From assembly GCF_003284965.1 (NCBI RefSeq), contig NZ_QMEW01000013.1, positions 1-64,000 on the forward strand: 64,000 nucleotides of DNA. Direction: 5' to 3'. Under the pieces are notes generated by a model. The model was not told where the DNA came from and ran no database searches. It was given only the letters and a program-made list of their open reading frames with translations. Shown here one piece after another: positions 43,642 through 53,135 of the stretch; the stretch's first letter is position 1, and every line of letters begins with the position of its first letter. This DNA is from Mycolicibacterium sp. GF69 (lineage in GTDB: Bacteria; Actinomycetota; Actinomycetes; Mycobacteriales; Mycobacteriaceae). The translations under genes were made by a program, and so were the position numbers.

Positions 43642-45078
43642 TCACGACACGGTCAAAGTCCGCGTCTGCGACCAGATCCGGTTCCAGGACTCCTGGCGTC
43701 CGGTCATCAGGTACACCCGCATCTCGTCACCGATCTCGCCGACAGCGCGCACATCGGTGAAGTACCCGCGCAACTCGCCGGGCTCGCTTCCGATGTAGAG
43801 CGCGCTGTCGCGGTCCTCGGACGGCGGTCTGAAGTAGCCGTAACTTCGGTTGAGGCTGTGGGCTTCCGGTAGTTCGTAGCGGCCGGAATACCCGTCAATG
43901 TAGGCCGCGACGATGTAGGATCCGCCGATCACCGCGGTCCGGTCGCGCTGTTCGGCAGGCAGCGCCTGGTACGCCTCAGCGGTGCGCTGGGCAATCTCTT
44001 CGCCGGTATCGGTGCGGACGGTCGACACGGAAGCCACGAGGACGCCGACAGCCACCACCGCGCTCAGCGCGGACATTGGCCAGACCAGCCACCGTACGGC
44101 GCGCGATTCGCGACGCTGCTGCAGCCCGAGCGCTCCGATCGCCGCAAGCGGCGCATACAACCCGACCAGGTAGTACGGCCGCCCCGGGGAGGCGACAAAG
44201 AACACGTACAGCACCACGAATGCGACACCGATGAAGCGGTAGTCGCGCAGTCCGTCGTCGCGCCACAGGCGCCACAGTCCATACAGCATGAGTGTGCCCC
44301 CGATGAGACCGGCGACGATGATCAATCCGACCGCGATCCCAAACCGGCCTCCGTACAACGCATCAGCCTCCCCGACGACCACCGACGCCATCTTCAGTTG
44401 CGGCCAGCCGTTGGCGTGTTGCCAAAGCAGCGTGGGCGCCGCGAGCAGAGCTGCAACGCCCGCCCCGGCCCACAGCAGCGGCCTTCGCAACAGCTCCCGC
44501 GGACCCACCACAGCGACCGCGCCGAGCAGCACGACACACAACAAGAGCACCTGGAACTTCGTCAGTGCCGCGATGCCGACCACAACGCCGGCAACGAGCA
44601 GCAGTCGGTCGTCACGCAGCCGAATCCAGCGCATCAGCAACCACACGAGCACTAGCCACTGCAGGGGTTCGAGCGTGTAGGGAGTCAGCCAGTGACCGGC
44701 CAGCGCGGTCCACACCACCGTCGCCTGCGCTGCGGCGGTGAAACCCTGTGCGCGCCGATCACATCCGATTTCGCGGGCGATGAGGCCGGCAACCACCACG
44801 GCCGCAGCGGTGGCCAGAACCGCAGGGACTCTGAGCGCGACCAGCGAGCCCGGCGCGATGGTGTCCATCATCGCCGCCAGAGCCGGCGCGAGCGGCGGCT
44901 GGTCCGCCGACCCCCAGTCGAGGTGGTGGCGGCCGATGGCCAGCATGTACACCTCGTCGAACCAATATCCACCACCTAAAGCACCTGCGACACAATGCAA
45001 TAGGGCAGTAATACCGGCTATCGACAGCACCGCCGTCGTGGCGAACGGGGCGATGCGCTGATCTCGGTCCACGATCAC
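43642..45078 (-). CDS. GT39/ArnT-like membrane glycosyltransferase
   Basis: About 478 residues with 11 or so transmembrane helices and a soluble C-terminal part of about 100 residues. GGYWFDEVYMLAIGRHHLDW carries the Asp-Glu pair in the first external loop that is catalytic in the PMT/ArnT family, followed by GSADQPPLAPALAAMM. Members transfer sugars from polyprenyl-phosphate donors to acceptors outside the membrane. GTG 45078 avoids overlap with the divergent gene at 45104. Acceptor unknown. Confidence 0.8.
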   Translation of the reverse strand: MIVDRDQRIAPFATTAVLSIAGITALLHCVAGALGGGYWFDEVYMLAIGRHHLDWGSADQPPLAPALAAMMDTIAPGSLVALRVPAVLATAAAVVVAGLIAREIGCDRRAQGFTAAAQATVVWTALAGHWLTPYTLEPLQWLVLVWLLMRWIRLRDDRLLLVAGVVVGIAALTKFQVLLLCVVLLGAVAVVGPRELLRRPLLWAGAGVAALLAAPTLLWQHANGWPQLKMASVVVGEADALYGGRFGIAVGLIIVAGLIGGTLMLYGLWRLWRDDGLRDYRFIGVAFVVLYVFFVASPGRPYYLVGLYAPLAAIGALGLQQRRESRAVRWLVWPMSALSAVVAVGVLVASVSTVRTDTGEEIAQRTAEAYQALPAEQRDRTAVIGGSYIVAAYIDGYSGRYELPEAHSLNRSYGYFRPPSEDRDSALYIGSEPGELRGYFTDVRAVGEIGDEMRVYLMTGRQESWNRIWSQTRTLTVS

Positions 45079-45103
45079 GGGCGGCCACGTTAGTGTGCCC
45101 ATC

Positions 45104-45633
45104 ATGACCCTCGGCATCGACGCCCAGGTGCTGGCGGAGATGGCGCCGCTGCTGGCCGCGGTCGGCGACATCCAATCCGCGCCGGTCGGCGACGTCGAGT
45201 CGCGGCGCGTCAACGGTCACCGGATGCTCGACGACCGCGCCGCGACGCCCGATCCAGACCTGCTGCCGTTTCTGACATGGACTTATGACGACAACGCCAC
45301 CGGGTGGGTGCCCTGCTCGGCGCGGACGTGGGGTCGGCCTCGGTGTCGCCGTACGCGGCGCCGGCCCGCGCCGCCGATCTCAGTGGCCTGCCCGACGCCT
45401 ACCTCGATGTCGGCGATCTCGACATCTTCCGCAGCGAGGACACCGATTATGCGACGCGGCTGGCCGACGCCGGTGTGCCCACCGAACTGTATGTGTATCC
45501 GGGTTGTCCCCACGCGTTCGACGGACTGGCCAGAAACGCGGGGGTGTCCCAGCGCGCGCTCAGCGACCGGGTGCGTCGCCTGCGCAGCCTCGGACCGTCG
45601 CGCGCCGAGTGGGACTCAGGCGCCGTCGGGTGA
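45104..45633 (+). pseudogene. Alpha/beta-hydrolase (esterase, HSL type) pseudogene
   Basis: The first 35 codons read TLGIDAQVLAEMAPLLAAVG with PVGDVESRRVNG, the start of a mycobacterial esterase. They run straight into RMLDDRAATPDPDLLPFLTW, which in related proteins lies some 150 residues later, so the segment with the HGGG and GDSAG motifs is deleted. At 45302 the frame breaks after TWTYDDNATGW; the continuation ALLGADVGSASVSPYAAPAR and GLPDAYLDVGDLDIFRSED, with the final PGCPHAFDG His region, is in another frame, one base short. Both the loss of the active-site serine and the frameshift show it is dead. Confidence 0.8.
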
Positions 45634-46080
45634 TTCGACGACGGCCTTGATGCGCTCGAGCGTCTTGCGCATGTCGCGGATATTGCGTCGGCGCCGCAGC
45701 TGACCGCCGAAGAGCGAGAAGGCCTTCATCAGCGCCGAATCGTTGAGCCGGAACGACTCGGTGACGTCGGTACCGTCCCCGGTGGGGGTGAGCCGGTAAT
45801 GCCAGTTGTTCACCGGCTTGTCGCCGATCAGCACCGCGAACCCGAACTCCCGCCCGGGCTCGCAGGCGGTCACCTCGCACGTCGTCCAGTACACCGGCCC
45901 GATCTCGTTGCGTTTGACGTGACCGCGGAATCGGGCGCCCAACGCCGGCCCGGTGGCCCCGCCGAGCCACTCGGCTTCCATCACTTCCGGAGAGAACTTG
46001 CCGGTGTTGCGCACATCGGCGATCAATTCCCAGATGCGCTCCGCCGGCGCCGCCATCGACACCGTCACTGCTCCGTCCAC
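45616..46080 (-). CDS. SRPBCC (START/polyketide-cyclase-like) protein
   Basis: 154 residues. AVTVSMAAPAERIWELIADV followed by RNTGKFSPEV is the usual SRPBCC opening, and GTDVTESFRLNDSALMKAFS with a long C-terminal helix (RDMRKTLERIKAVVES) closes the hydrophobic pocket. Such proteins bind lipids or act as cyclases. GTG 46080 is the start. It converges with the esterase pseudogene by 18 bases of overlap and is divergent from the LLM oxidoreductase gene. Confidence 0.8.
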   Translation of the reverse strand: MDGAVTVSMAAPAERIWELIADVRNTGKFSPEVMEAEWLGGATGPALGARFRGHVKRNEIGPVYWTTCEVTACEPGREFGFAVLIGDKPVNNWHYRLTPTGDGTDVTESFRLNDSALMKAFSLFGGQLRRRRNIRDMRKTLERIKAVVESPDGA

Positions 46081-46163
46081 CGGTCCCTCGCTCTCGTGCA
46101 AGCATTTTGGGGAAACCCTAACCCCCGGTCGATTGAACGCCCCGTCAGTACGATGGCGTCGAC

Positions 46164-47045
46164 GTGAAAATTCGATTCGGGATCGGGCTCGCCGCCGACA
46201 TCGGGCCAGATCAGTTGCCGGACATCGCCGACCACCTGGAAGCCAGCGGCGTCGACTCGCTGTGGTTCTCCGAGCTCGTGTACTCCGAGGCCGTCGATCC
46301 GTTCGTCGGCATGGCGTTCGCACTGGCGCGCACCACGCACCTCAAGGTGGGCACCTCCGTCGCGGTCCTCCCGGGACGGCATCCGGTGCTCGTCGCCAAA
46401 CAGCTGGCCTCACTCTCCGCGTTGGGCCCCAAGCGAGTGCTGCCGGTCTTCGGGCTGCGCTCGGCCATCGCCGCGGAACGCGACCTCTTCGCTGTGCCCG
46501 ACGGGAAACGCGCCGCCGTCTTCGACGAGGCGTTGCGGCTGCTTCGTTCGGTGCTCGAACAGGACACCGTGTCCTTCGACGGCGACTTCTACCGGGTGCG
46601 GTCGGCCGCCGTGGCGCCGCGCCCCGTCACACCCCTTGACATCTGGCTGGGCGGTTCTGCTCCCGCGGCGTTCCAGCGCATCGGCCAGCTGGGCGACGGT
46701 TGGCTCGGCAGCTTCGTCACCGCGGCCGAGGCGGCTCTGGCCCGCGACGAGATTCAGCGCGCGGCGCACGACGCCGGCCGTGAGATCGACGCCGACCACT
46801 TCGGCATCAACCTGGCGGTGGCCGACGGTGAGCCACCGCCACAGCTGCTGGCCGCTGCCCGGCAGCGCCGGCCCGACGTGGACCCGTCCCAGCTGATCGC
46901 CGCCGACTGGCCGCAGCTGCATCGTCAACTCGACGCCTACCTGGACGCGGGACTGACCAAGTTCGTCATCCGTCCGGCCGGTCGTCTCCGGATGACCGAA
47001 TTCGTCGACCGGTTCGTCGCCGAACTGGTGCCGCGACAGAATTGA
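46164..47045 (+). CDS. LLM class F420-type oxidoreductase
   Basis: 293 residues from GTG 46164. IRFGIGLAADIGPDQLPDIA, ASGVDSLWFSELVYSEA, TTHLKVGTSVAVLPGRHPVL and PLDIWLGGSAPAAFQRIGQL are the standard strands and substrate loops of the F420-dependent luciferase-like family. No substrate can be named. The sequence is clearly distinct from the other LLM protein in the window at 5.7 kb. Neighbouring genes are divergent or convergent, so it is probably monocistronic. Confidence 0.85.
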   Translation: MKIRFGIGLAADIGPDQLPDIADHLEASGVDSLWFSELVYSEAVDPFVGMAFALARTTHLKVGTSVAVLPGRHPVLVAKQLASLSALGPKRVLPVFGLRSAIAAERDLFAVPDGKRAAVFDEALRLLRSVLEQDTVSFDGDFYRVRSAAVAPRPVTPLDIWLGGSAPAAFQRIGQLGDGWLGSFVTAAEAALARDEIQRAAHDAGREIDADHFGINLAVADGEPPPQLLAAARQRRPDVDPSQLIAADWPQLHRQLDAYLDAGLTKFVIRPAGRLRMTEFVDRFVAELVPRQN

Positions 47046-47085
47046 CCGTCAGCCGCCGCTCGTCTCTGCGCGGGTACCCCTCGCC

Positions 47086-47430
47086 TCACCGCGACGAGAT
47101 ATCGCCGTACAGGTCGGGCCACGGCGGGCGTCGCACCATCGCGACCCCTGCGAGCGTCGCCGATATCAGCCCGACCAGGATGCCCGCCAAGGTGATGCGC
47201 GTCGCGTCGACCGCGGGCCGCCACACGGCGTCGCCGTTTTTGATGACGAACACGCCGGCCGGTTTCGTCCGCACCCTGACGTTGGGCTCCCCACCGCGCC
47301 GTGCCCGTCCGCGCACCTCCGCGACGGGGATGACGGTGGTGCCATCGGCCGTCTCGTAGGGCTGGCCGTAGACACGCGAGGCGCCGGGATCGAAATCGAG
47401 GCTGTCCAGCAATTCTGCGCGCAGATCCAT
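47086..47430 (-). CDS. Small GerW/YtfJ-like protein with a membrane anchor
   Basis: 114 residues. The core VYGQPYETADGTTVIPVAEV and RTKPAGVFVIKNGDAVWRPA follow the GerW (YtfJ) pattern, though the Gly-rich stretch is shortened. A C-terminal helix (ITLAGILVGLISATLAGVAM) should anchor it. ATG 47430 is preferred to the longer frame (47475). In sporulating bacteria relatives act in spore germination; the role in mycobacteria is unknown. The 264 bases upstream (47431-47694) show no further gene. Confidence 0.7.
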   Translation of the reverse strand: MDLRAELLDSLDFDPGASRVYGQPYETADGTTVIPVAEVRGRARRGGEPNVRVRTKPAGVFVIKNGDAVWRPAVDATRITLAGILVGLISATLAGVAMVRRPPWPDLYGDISSR

Positions 47431-47694
47431 GGCCTCATGCTTACTACCCGCGACGGACGGCGGCAGCGAATCCACCCGACGCGCTTGGCTCCCGGAAAAC
47501 TGCGCGCAGGGTCGTCATCGCGTCGCGCCACCGCCCCGTGCGCAAAAACCAGCGTGTCGTTACTCGAAGGGAGACCGTCTGACCAGGCCAATGACGTCGA
47601 AATCCAGGTGCGTGCGTAAACTGCCCTCGACGGGGGAGGCTCTCGAACCGCGCGGAGCTCCGAACTCGACCACTTTCTACGCCAGAGGCTGACC

Positions 47695-48582
47695 GTGCCA
47701 GAAAAATCGACCGACACCGCCGGGGAACTGACGCCGCATTTCGACGACGTGCAGTCGCATTACGACTTGTCCGACGACTTCTACCGGCTCTTCCTCGACC
47801 CCACCCAGACTTACAGTTGCGCCTATTTCGAGCGCGACGACATGACGCTCGAGGAAGCCCAGATCGCCAAGATCGACCTCTCACTCGGCAAACTCGGTTT
47901 GCAGCCGGGAATGACGCTGCTCGACGTCGGCTGCGGTTGGGGCGCGACGATCAAGCGGGCGCTCGAGCGCTACGACGTCAACGTGGTGGGCCTGACGCTG
48001 AGCAGAAACCAACAAGCTCATGTTCAGCAGGTGCTCGATGCAGTTGACAGCCCGCGCAGCAAACGGGTGCTGCTGCAGGGCTGGGAGCAGTTCCGCGAGC
48101 CGGTTGACCGCATCGTGTCCATCGGTGCGTTCGAGCACTTCGGTCGCGACCGCTATGACGACTTCTTCAAGATGGCCTACGAGGTGCTACCGCCCGACGG
48201 CGTGATGCTTCTGCACACCATTATCAAGCCGACCGACGAGGAATTCGCCGCCAGCGGCCTTCCGCTGACGATGAAGGTGTTGCGCTTCTCGAAGTTCATC
48301 ATCGAGGAGATCTTCCCGGGCGGGGATCTGCCGAAGCCGAACGTCGTCGAGGAACACGCCGCCAAGGCCGGTTTCGAACTCAAACGCGCCCACCGCTTGC
48401 AGATGCACTATGCGCGCACTTTGGACATCTGGGCGGCAGCTCTGGAAGCCCGCAAGGACGAGGCGATCGCGATTCAATCGCAAGAGGTCTACGACCGGTA
48501 CATGAAGTACCTGACCGGGTGCGCCGACCTCTTCCGTGACGGTTACACCGACATCTGCCAGTTCACGTTGGCGAAAGGCTAG
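47695..48582 (+). CDS. Mycolic acid cyclopropane synthase family methyltransferase
   Basis: 295 residues. [20 protein letters not shown] and [20 protein letters not shown] mark the family; [18 protein letters not shown] is the S-adenosylmethionine site, and [20 protein letters not shown] with the [12 protein letters not shown] region are further signatures. These enzymes (CmaA, PcaA, MmaA, UmaA) modify double bonds of meromycolic chains with cyclopropanes or methyl branches. The paralogue cannot be fixed by eye. GTG 47695 start. The product is lipid of the outer mycobacterial membrane. Confidence 0.9.
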   Translation: MPEKSTDTAGELTPHFDDVQSHYDLSDDFYRLFLDPTQTYSCAYFERDDMTLEEAQIAKIDLSLGKLGLQPGMTLLDVGCGWGATIKRALERYDVNVVGLTLSRNQQAHVQQVLDAVDSPRSKRVLLQGWEQFREPVDRIVSIGAFEHFGRDRYDDFFKMAYEVLPPDGVMLLHTIIKPTDEEFAASGLPLTMKVLRFSKFIIEEIFPGGDLPKPNVVEEHAAKAGFELKRAHRLQMHYARTLDIWAAALEARKDEAIAIQSQEVYDRYMKYLTGCADLFRDGYTDICQFTLAKG

Positions 48583-48604
48583 CCGCACCGTCCTGCCCGG
48601 TCGG

Positions 48605-49444
48605 TCAGTCCTTGCCGCCGACTCTGACGACCGCGTCGATCACGGCCGCTGGGTTGTCCAGCGACACGAACGTCCGCGCGTCGGGTACCTCGATCAGGGT
48701 CGCGTTCGGAAACAGCGCCGCCAACCGCCTGCCGAGCGCGGGCGTGAACGACCGGTCCAACTGTCCCCACACCAGCGTGACGGGCTTGGTGAAGCGGGAC
48801 AGCCTGGTCGCGACATCGGTCAGGTCGGTCCTGGCCACGGCCCGCAACAGAGTCGCCAGGTCGCGACGGATCCGGCCGTCGGCGCGGGCCGGTTGCAGCC
48901 ACGAGTCAGTCAGCCGGGGATCTGAATGCATCAGGAGTCCGAAGCCAAGGGGCGAATGGCGCAGCATTCTCAATCTCATGAGCTCGAACAACGCTTTGAT
49001 CGACGTCGATCCGCGCAGCAGGGCGAACACCACGTTGAACGGGAACGGCGGAAACTTGTCGAAGGCATCGCAATTGGTGAGCACTAACCGGCCGACAGAG
49101 CCGGGGTCGGCGTCGACGACCAACTGGCACAGCCCGCCACCTGTGTCGTTGCCTACCAACGTCACATCCGGTAAGTCCAGCGCGGCAATGAATTCGCGAA
49201 CCATCGCCGCCACGGCGCCGGGCGACAACTGTGTGCCCGGGTTGACCGGAATCGTGTGCGAGCCGAGCGGCCAGGTGGGTAGATAGCAGCGGTAGCCTTG
49301 GTGCGCAAGACCCTCGGCGACGGGATCCCAGAGACGACTGTCGACGAGGATGCCGTGCACGAACACCACCGGCGGATGCGGTGAATCTTGCGGTCCGACC
49401 ACGCGGTAGTCGACGGTGGCATGCGTCATCTCCAGTTGCGGCAT
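48605..49444 (-). CDS. Alpha/beta hydrolase, dehalogenase/epoxide-hydrolase-like
   Basis: 279 residues. PVVFVHGILVDSRLWDPVAE (oxyanion loop), VTLVGNDTGGGLCQLVVDAD (nucleophile elbow with Asp as in haloalkane dehalogenases and epoxide hydrolases) and VTLVWGQLDRSF (acid region) are clear. At the place where the catalytic His is expected the sequence reads VPDARTFVSLDNP, so the His appears to be replaced. Function is therefore uncertain. It is divergent from a TetR gene across an inverted repeat and is the likely target of that regulator. Confidence 0.82.
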   Translation of the reverse strand: MPQLEMTHATVDYRVVGPQDSPHPPVVFVHGILVDSRLWDPVAEGLAHQGYRCYLPTWPLGSHTIPVNPGTQLSPGAVAAMVREFIAALDLPDVTLVGNDTGGGLCQLVVDADPGSVGRLVLTNCDAFDKFPPFPFNVVFALLRGSTSIKALFELMRLRMLRHSPLGFGLLMHSDPRLTDSWLQPARADGRIRRDLATLLRAVARTDLTDVATRLSRFTKPVTLVWGQLDRSFTPALGRRLAALFPNATLIEVPDARTFVSLDNPAAVIDAVVRVGGKD

Positions 49445-49464
49445 CTTCGCTATTCTCTCCGTGA

Positions 49465-49493
49465 TAACTTACAAACACTTGGTATGAAAGTTA
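49465..49493. promoter_or_regulatory. Inverted repeat in a divergent promoter, candidate TetR operator
   Basis: TAACTTACA (49465-49473) and TGAAAGTTA (49485-49493) form an imperfect inverted repeat (8 of 9 paired) with an 11-base spacer. It lies between the hydrolase gene and the TetR gene, 13 bases before the latter. Confidence 0.5.
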
Positions 49494-49505
49494 CGTGCAT
49501 GCTGT

Positions 49506-50144
49506 ATGAAAGTCAATGACAAGTCGGCCGTCTCCCCGCGCGGCCGCCGCACTCAGGCCCAGCGCACGGCCGCGACGCGTGCTCGCCTGATGGATGCTGC
49601 CCGGAAGTTGTTTGCGGACAGAGGTTTTGCCGAGGTATCCACACAGGCAATCGTTACGGATGCGAACGTCACCCGGGGTGCCCTCTATCACCAGTTCGGG
49701 GACAAGGCCGGCCTGTTCGCTGCGGTGTACGAAGAGATCGAACGCGAGATCGTCGCCGACATCGTCAGACAGATCGACGAGCGCCGCCCCCCGGATCCGC
49801 TGGAAGCCATGCGGTTGGGCGCGCGGCTGTTCCTCGACGCCTGCGCCGCACCGGACGTGCAACAAATCGTGCTGATCGACGCCCCCGCGGTTCTCGGCTG
49901 GGCCCGCTGGCGCGAGGTCGGCATGAAATACGGCCTCGGGGTGATCGAGGGCATGCTCGCACACGCTGTCGCCGAGGGCGCCATACCCGAACAACCGCTT
50001 CGTGCTACTGCGCACGTCTTGCTCGGTGCGCTCGACGAGGCCGCGCTGTATGTATCGCGGGCCGACGACCGGGAACAGGCGCGCAGTGACATGGACGCCG
50101 TCTGCGACCGCCTGCTCGACGGGATCACCGGGGGAGATGGCTGA
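49506..50144 (+). CDS. TetR family transcriptional regulator
   Basis: 212 residues. The N-terminal HTH is typical: RTAATRARLMDAARKLFADR, FAEVSTQAIVTDANVTRGAL and YHQFGDKAGLFAAVYEE. The C-terminal ligand domain (PDVQQIVLIDAPAVLGWARW) resembles the TetR_C group in which that strand-like helix repeats. A basic leader (SPRGRRTQAQR) precedes the HTH. It probably represses itself and the divergent hydrolase gene. Ligand unknown. Confidence 0.9.
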   Translation: MKVNDKSAVSPRGRRTQAQRTAATRARLMDAARKLFADRGFAEVSTQAIVTDANVTRGALYHQFGDKAGLFAAVYEEIEREIVADIVRQIDERRPPDPLEAMRLGARLFLDACAAPDVQQIVLIDAPAVLGWARWREVGMKYGLGVIEGMLAHAVAEGAIPEQPLRATAHVLLGALDEAALYVSRADDREQARSDMDAVCDRLLDGITGGDG

Positions 50145-50246
50145 CTGGCTGGTTCGGCCACCATCACCTTCTACGGTGAGTGCGGCGTCATAGGTGATCA
50201 CATGGGCGATGTTCCGCTCTGGACCGACATCGCCCTCTGAACGAGA

Positions 50247-50624
50247 TCAGCAGCCCGCCGGGTGTGTCTCGCAGTACGGGGTCGTACCGGGGAAGCGGTG
50301 ACGGTGCCCGGCCACATACCGGTAGACGGCGTCCTGGACGGCTCGCACGCCGGGAATGCGGTAAACGCGCAGCGGCAACCGGGTCCCCAGCGCCGCCGAC
50401 GCCGCAGCGTTCATCGCCTCCGCGCCGTTGAACACGTCCCCGGAGTCGTCGAGCCAACGGGCGGAATCGAGAATCTGCGCCTCGGGGACACCCAATCGCA
50501 GCGCGACACCGTGGCCTTGCAGGGGCGCGGTTCGCATACCCTCGGTCCGGCCGAGTTTGCGCAGGAAATACACCGCGCGGGTGCACATCCCACAGTTGCC
50601 GTCGAAATAGAGAGTTCCGCTCAT
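50247..50624 (-). CDS. DCC-family (DUF393) thiol protein
   Basis: 125 residues. Starts SGTLYFDGNCGMCTRAVYFL, in which DGxCxxC (Cys11 and Cys14) defines the DCC/YuxK family of thioredoxin-like proteins. DDSGDVFNGAEAMNAAASAA and LRVYRIPGVRAVQDAVYRYV are later conserved parts. A second pair (YCETHPAGC) ends the protein. Presumed thiol-disulfide function in the cytosol. ATG 50624 is chosen because the longer frame overlaps the divergent gene. Confidence 0.83.
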   Translation of the reverse strand: MSGTLYFDGNCGMCTRAVYFLRKLGRTEGMRTAPLQGHGVALRLGVPEAQILDSARWLDDSGDVFNGAEAMNAAASAALGTRLPLRVYRIPGVRAVQDAVYRYVAGHRHRFPGTTPYCETHPAGC

Positions 50625-50703
50625 ATCCCGATTGTCCTCCCAGACTGCCGGGCCAGTCGCGCCGGGCAGGGTGTCTGTGACAGCGAGGGGGCACACTGGG
50701 CTC

Positions 50704-51654
50704 GTGGACCTGGTGACACTGCACGACATCGAGGAGGCGGCCGCGCGCATCCGTGCCTTCGTTCTGCGTACACCGCTGCTTGCGGCGCCGTGGGCTGACG
50801 ACGCGGATCGGCCGCTGTGGGTCAAACCCGAAAGCCTGCAGTCGACCGGAGCATTCAAGGTGCGTGGCGCATTCAACGCGATCGGTCGCCTCGATGAATC
50901 CGTGCGCACCAGGGGAGTCGTGGCCTATTCGAGCGGCAACCATGCCCAGGCTGTGGCATACGCGGCGGCGGTGTACGGGGTTCCTGCTCACATCGTGATG
51001 CCGGAGGAGACACTGGACGTGAAGGTCGCAGCCACTCGCCGACACGGTGCCGGGGTGGTGTTATGCGCTGCGGGACAACGAGAGCGGGTCGCCGCGCAAG
51101 TCGTGGTCGAGACCGGAGGTGTGCTGATACCGCCGTTCGACCATCGCGACATCATCGCCGGGCAGGGCACCGTTGGGCTCGAGATCGCCGAAGACCTACC
51201 CACGGTCGACACGGTGCTGGTTCCGGTCAGCGGCGGTGGTCTCGCCTCGGGAATCGGGACTGCGGTCAAGGCACTGTGCCCCGACGCCCAGATCATCGGG
51301 GTGGAACCAGAACTCGCTGCCGACACCGCGCAGAGTCTGCACGCCGGGCACCGGATCGACTGGTCGGTCCGGGCACGCGACCGCACCATTGCCGACGGTT
51401 TGCGCTCACAGCCTTCAGAGTTGACCTTCGCTCATCTGCAGCGCGTCCTCGACGGCGTCATCACCGTAACGGAAGACGAAATCCGCTGTGCGGTAAAGGA
51501 GTTGGCTCTAAAGGCACATCTCGTCAGCGAGCCCAGCGGGGCCGTGGCGCTGGCCGCCTACCGCAAGGGGCACATCCCATCGGGCCGGACGGTGATCGTG
51601 CTATCCGGCGGCAACATCGAGCCCACGTTGTTACACGAGATTCTAGCCGCGTAA
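50704..51654 (+). CDS. PLP-dependent threonine/serine dehydratase
   Basis: 316 residues, the length of catabolic threonine dehydratases without the regulatory ACT domain. The Schiff-base Lys is in STGAFKVRGAFNAIG, the cofactor loop is YSSGNHAQAVAYAA, and the phosphate cup VPVSGGGLASGIG. SEPSGAVALAAYRKG and VIVLSGGNIE complete the fold-type II pattern. Converts threonine to 2-oxobutyrate (or serine to pyruvate); a serine/threo-hydroxyaspartate role is also possible. GTG 50704 start is preferred to the longer frame at 50632. Confidence 0.88.
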   Translation: MDLVTLHDIEEAAARIRAFVLRTPLLAAPWADDADRPLWVKPESLQSTGAFKVRGAFNAIGRLDESVRTRGVVAYSSGNHAQAVAYAAAVYGVPAHIVMPEETLDVKVAATRRHGAGVVLCAAGQRERVAAQVVVETGGVLIPPFDHRDIIAGQGTVGLEIAEDLPTVDTVLVPVSGGGLASGIGTAVKALCPDAQIIGVEPELAADTAQSLHAGHRIDWSVRARDRTIADGLRSQPSELTFAHLQRVLDGVITVTEDEIRCAVKELALKAHLVSEPSGAVALAAYRKGHIPSGRTVIVLSGGNIEPTLLHEILAA

Positions 51655-51668
51655 CCGTCGTCCGGACG

Positions 51669-53135
51669 TCAGTGCACGCCCTCCATGTGGCGACTGATCC
51701 ACGGCGCCAAGGCGAGCACCAGCGCCCCGGCCGCCACCGCGACCGACCCGATGACGCCGAAGTAGGCAAACTCGCGGGCCGGGTCGTAATAACCGGCCAG
51801 CACCCCCGACATCGAGGTGCCGATGCCGACGGAGAAGAAGTACAGCGCCATCATCTGGGCTCGAAAGGCCTCGGGCGCAAGCTTTGTGGTGGCCGACAAC
51901 CCGATCGGCGACAGCATCAACTCGCTGATCGCGAACACTGCCATGACGCCGACGATGTACAGCGCGGGCACCGCCCTGCCGGTGGTACCCGCCATCGGCA
52001 GGAACAGCAGGAACGCCAACCCCATTCCGATCACACCGTATGCGAACTTCCGCGGCGTGGTGGGTGCGCGATTACCGAGTCGGGTCCACATCGCAGCGAA
52101 CAGGGGCGAAAGCGCAATGATCCATACCGGTTCGATCGACCCGATCCAACTCGACGGGGCGGTCCATCCGAACATCGACCAGTTCATCCGTTCGTCGGAG
52201 TACACGGCCAAGACCGTGAAGATCTGTTGGAACAGCGACCAGAACACCGCATTGGCGACGAACAGCGGTATGAACGCGCGCACCCTGGTGCGTTCGAGGG
52301 CCGTCACCTTGGCGCTGGTCAGCATCACCACGAAGTACGCCACCGACGCGACGGCGATGACGCCGGTCGTGACCTGCGACAGGTTCGACAACTTCACCGC
52401 GCCGGTCGCGAACACCGCGACGATCACCACGACCGCTGCGAGCAATATCGCGGCAACGCGCCCGAAAGCACGGCGCGGCAACGGGTTCGGTACGTGCCGA
52501 CCGTGATCGCCGAGGTTGCGCCGGAACACCACGTACTGAGCCAGGCCGAGGGCCATACCGATGGCGGCGGCACCGAATCCGTAGTGGAAGCCGACGCGGG
52601 TCTGCAACAACCCGGTGATGACCGGGCCGGTGAACGCGCCGATATTGATGCCGAGGTAAAACAGCGTGAACCCGCCGTCGCAACGGGGGTCGCCCTTGTC
52701 GTAAAGCGTCCCGAGCAACGAGGACGCATTTGCCTTCAGCGCACCCGAACCGAGCGCGACCAAAACCAGACCGGTGGCAACTCCGGCCAACCCCGGCACC
52801 ACCGCGAGCGCGATATGGCCGAACATCACCACCACGCCGCCGTAGAAGACGGTGCGCTCCATGCCCAGCATCCGGTCGGCGATCCACCCGCCGAGCACCG
52901 TCGACAAATAGACCAGTCCGCCGTACGCACCGACGATGCCGGTGGCCGTGCTCTGCGGCAGTGCGAGACCGCCGTCGGTGACCGAGTAATAGAGGTAGTA
53001 GCCGAGGATTGTCAGCATCCCGTAGAAGGAGAACCGCTCCCACAGCTCCACTCCGAACAGATTCGCCAGCCCGATCGGGTGACCGAATACGGTGCGGCGG
53101 CCGGGCGCGTGTCCCGTCTGCTCGACTGCCGCCAT
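51669..53135 (-). CDS. POT/PTR family proton-dependent peptide transporter
   Basis: 488 residues with about 14 hydrophobic helices. The family motif ELWERFSFYGM (ExxERFxYYG) is in helix 1, followed by GAYGGLVYLSTVLGGWIADR and the second signature FTLFYLGINIGAFTGP. Related transporters import di- and tripeptides with protons. GYGFGAAAIGM-type helices follow, and the middle basic loop (RRNLGDHGRHVPNPLPRRAF) separates the two bundles. Stop-to-stop distance to the convergent dehydratase gene is 14 bases. Confidence 0.9.
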   Translation of the reverse strand: MAAVEQTGHAPGRRTVFGHPIGLANLFGVELWERFSFYGMLTILGYYLYYSVTDGGLALPQSTATGIVGAYGGLVYLSTVLGGWIADRMLGMERTVFYGGVVVMFGHIALAVVPGLAGVATGLVLVALGSGALKANASSLLGTLYDKGDPRCDGGFTLFYLGINIGAFTGPVITGLLQTRVGFHYGFGAAAIGMALGLAQYVVFRRNLGDHGRHVPNPLPRRAFGRVAAILLAAVVVIVAVFATGAVKLSNLSQVTTGVIAVASVAYFVVMLTSAKVTALERTRVRAFIPLFVANAVFWSLFQQIFTVLAVYSDERMNWSMFGWTAPSSWIGSIEPVWIIALSPLFAAMWTRLGNRAPTTPRKFAYGVIGMGLAFLLFLPMAGTTGRAVPALYIVGVMAVFAISELMLSPIGLSATTKLAPEAFRAQMMALYFFSVGIGTSMSGVLAGYYDPAREFAYFGVIGSVAVAAGALVLALAPWISRHMEGVH

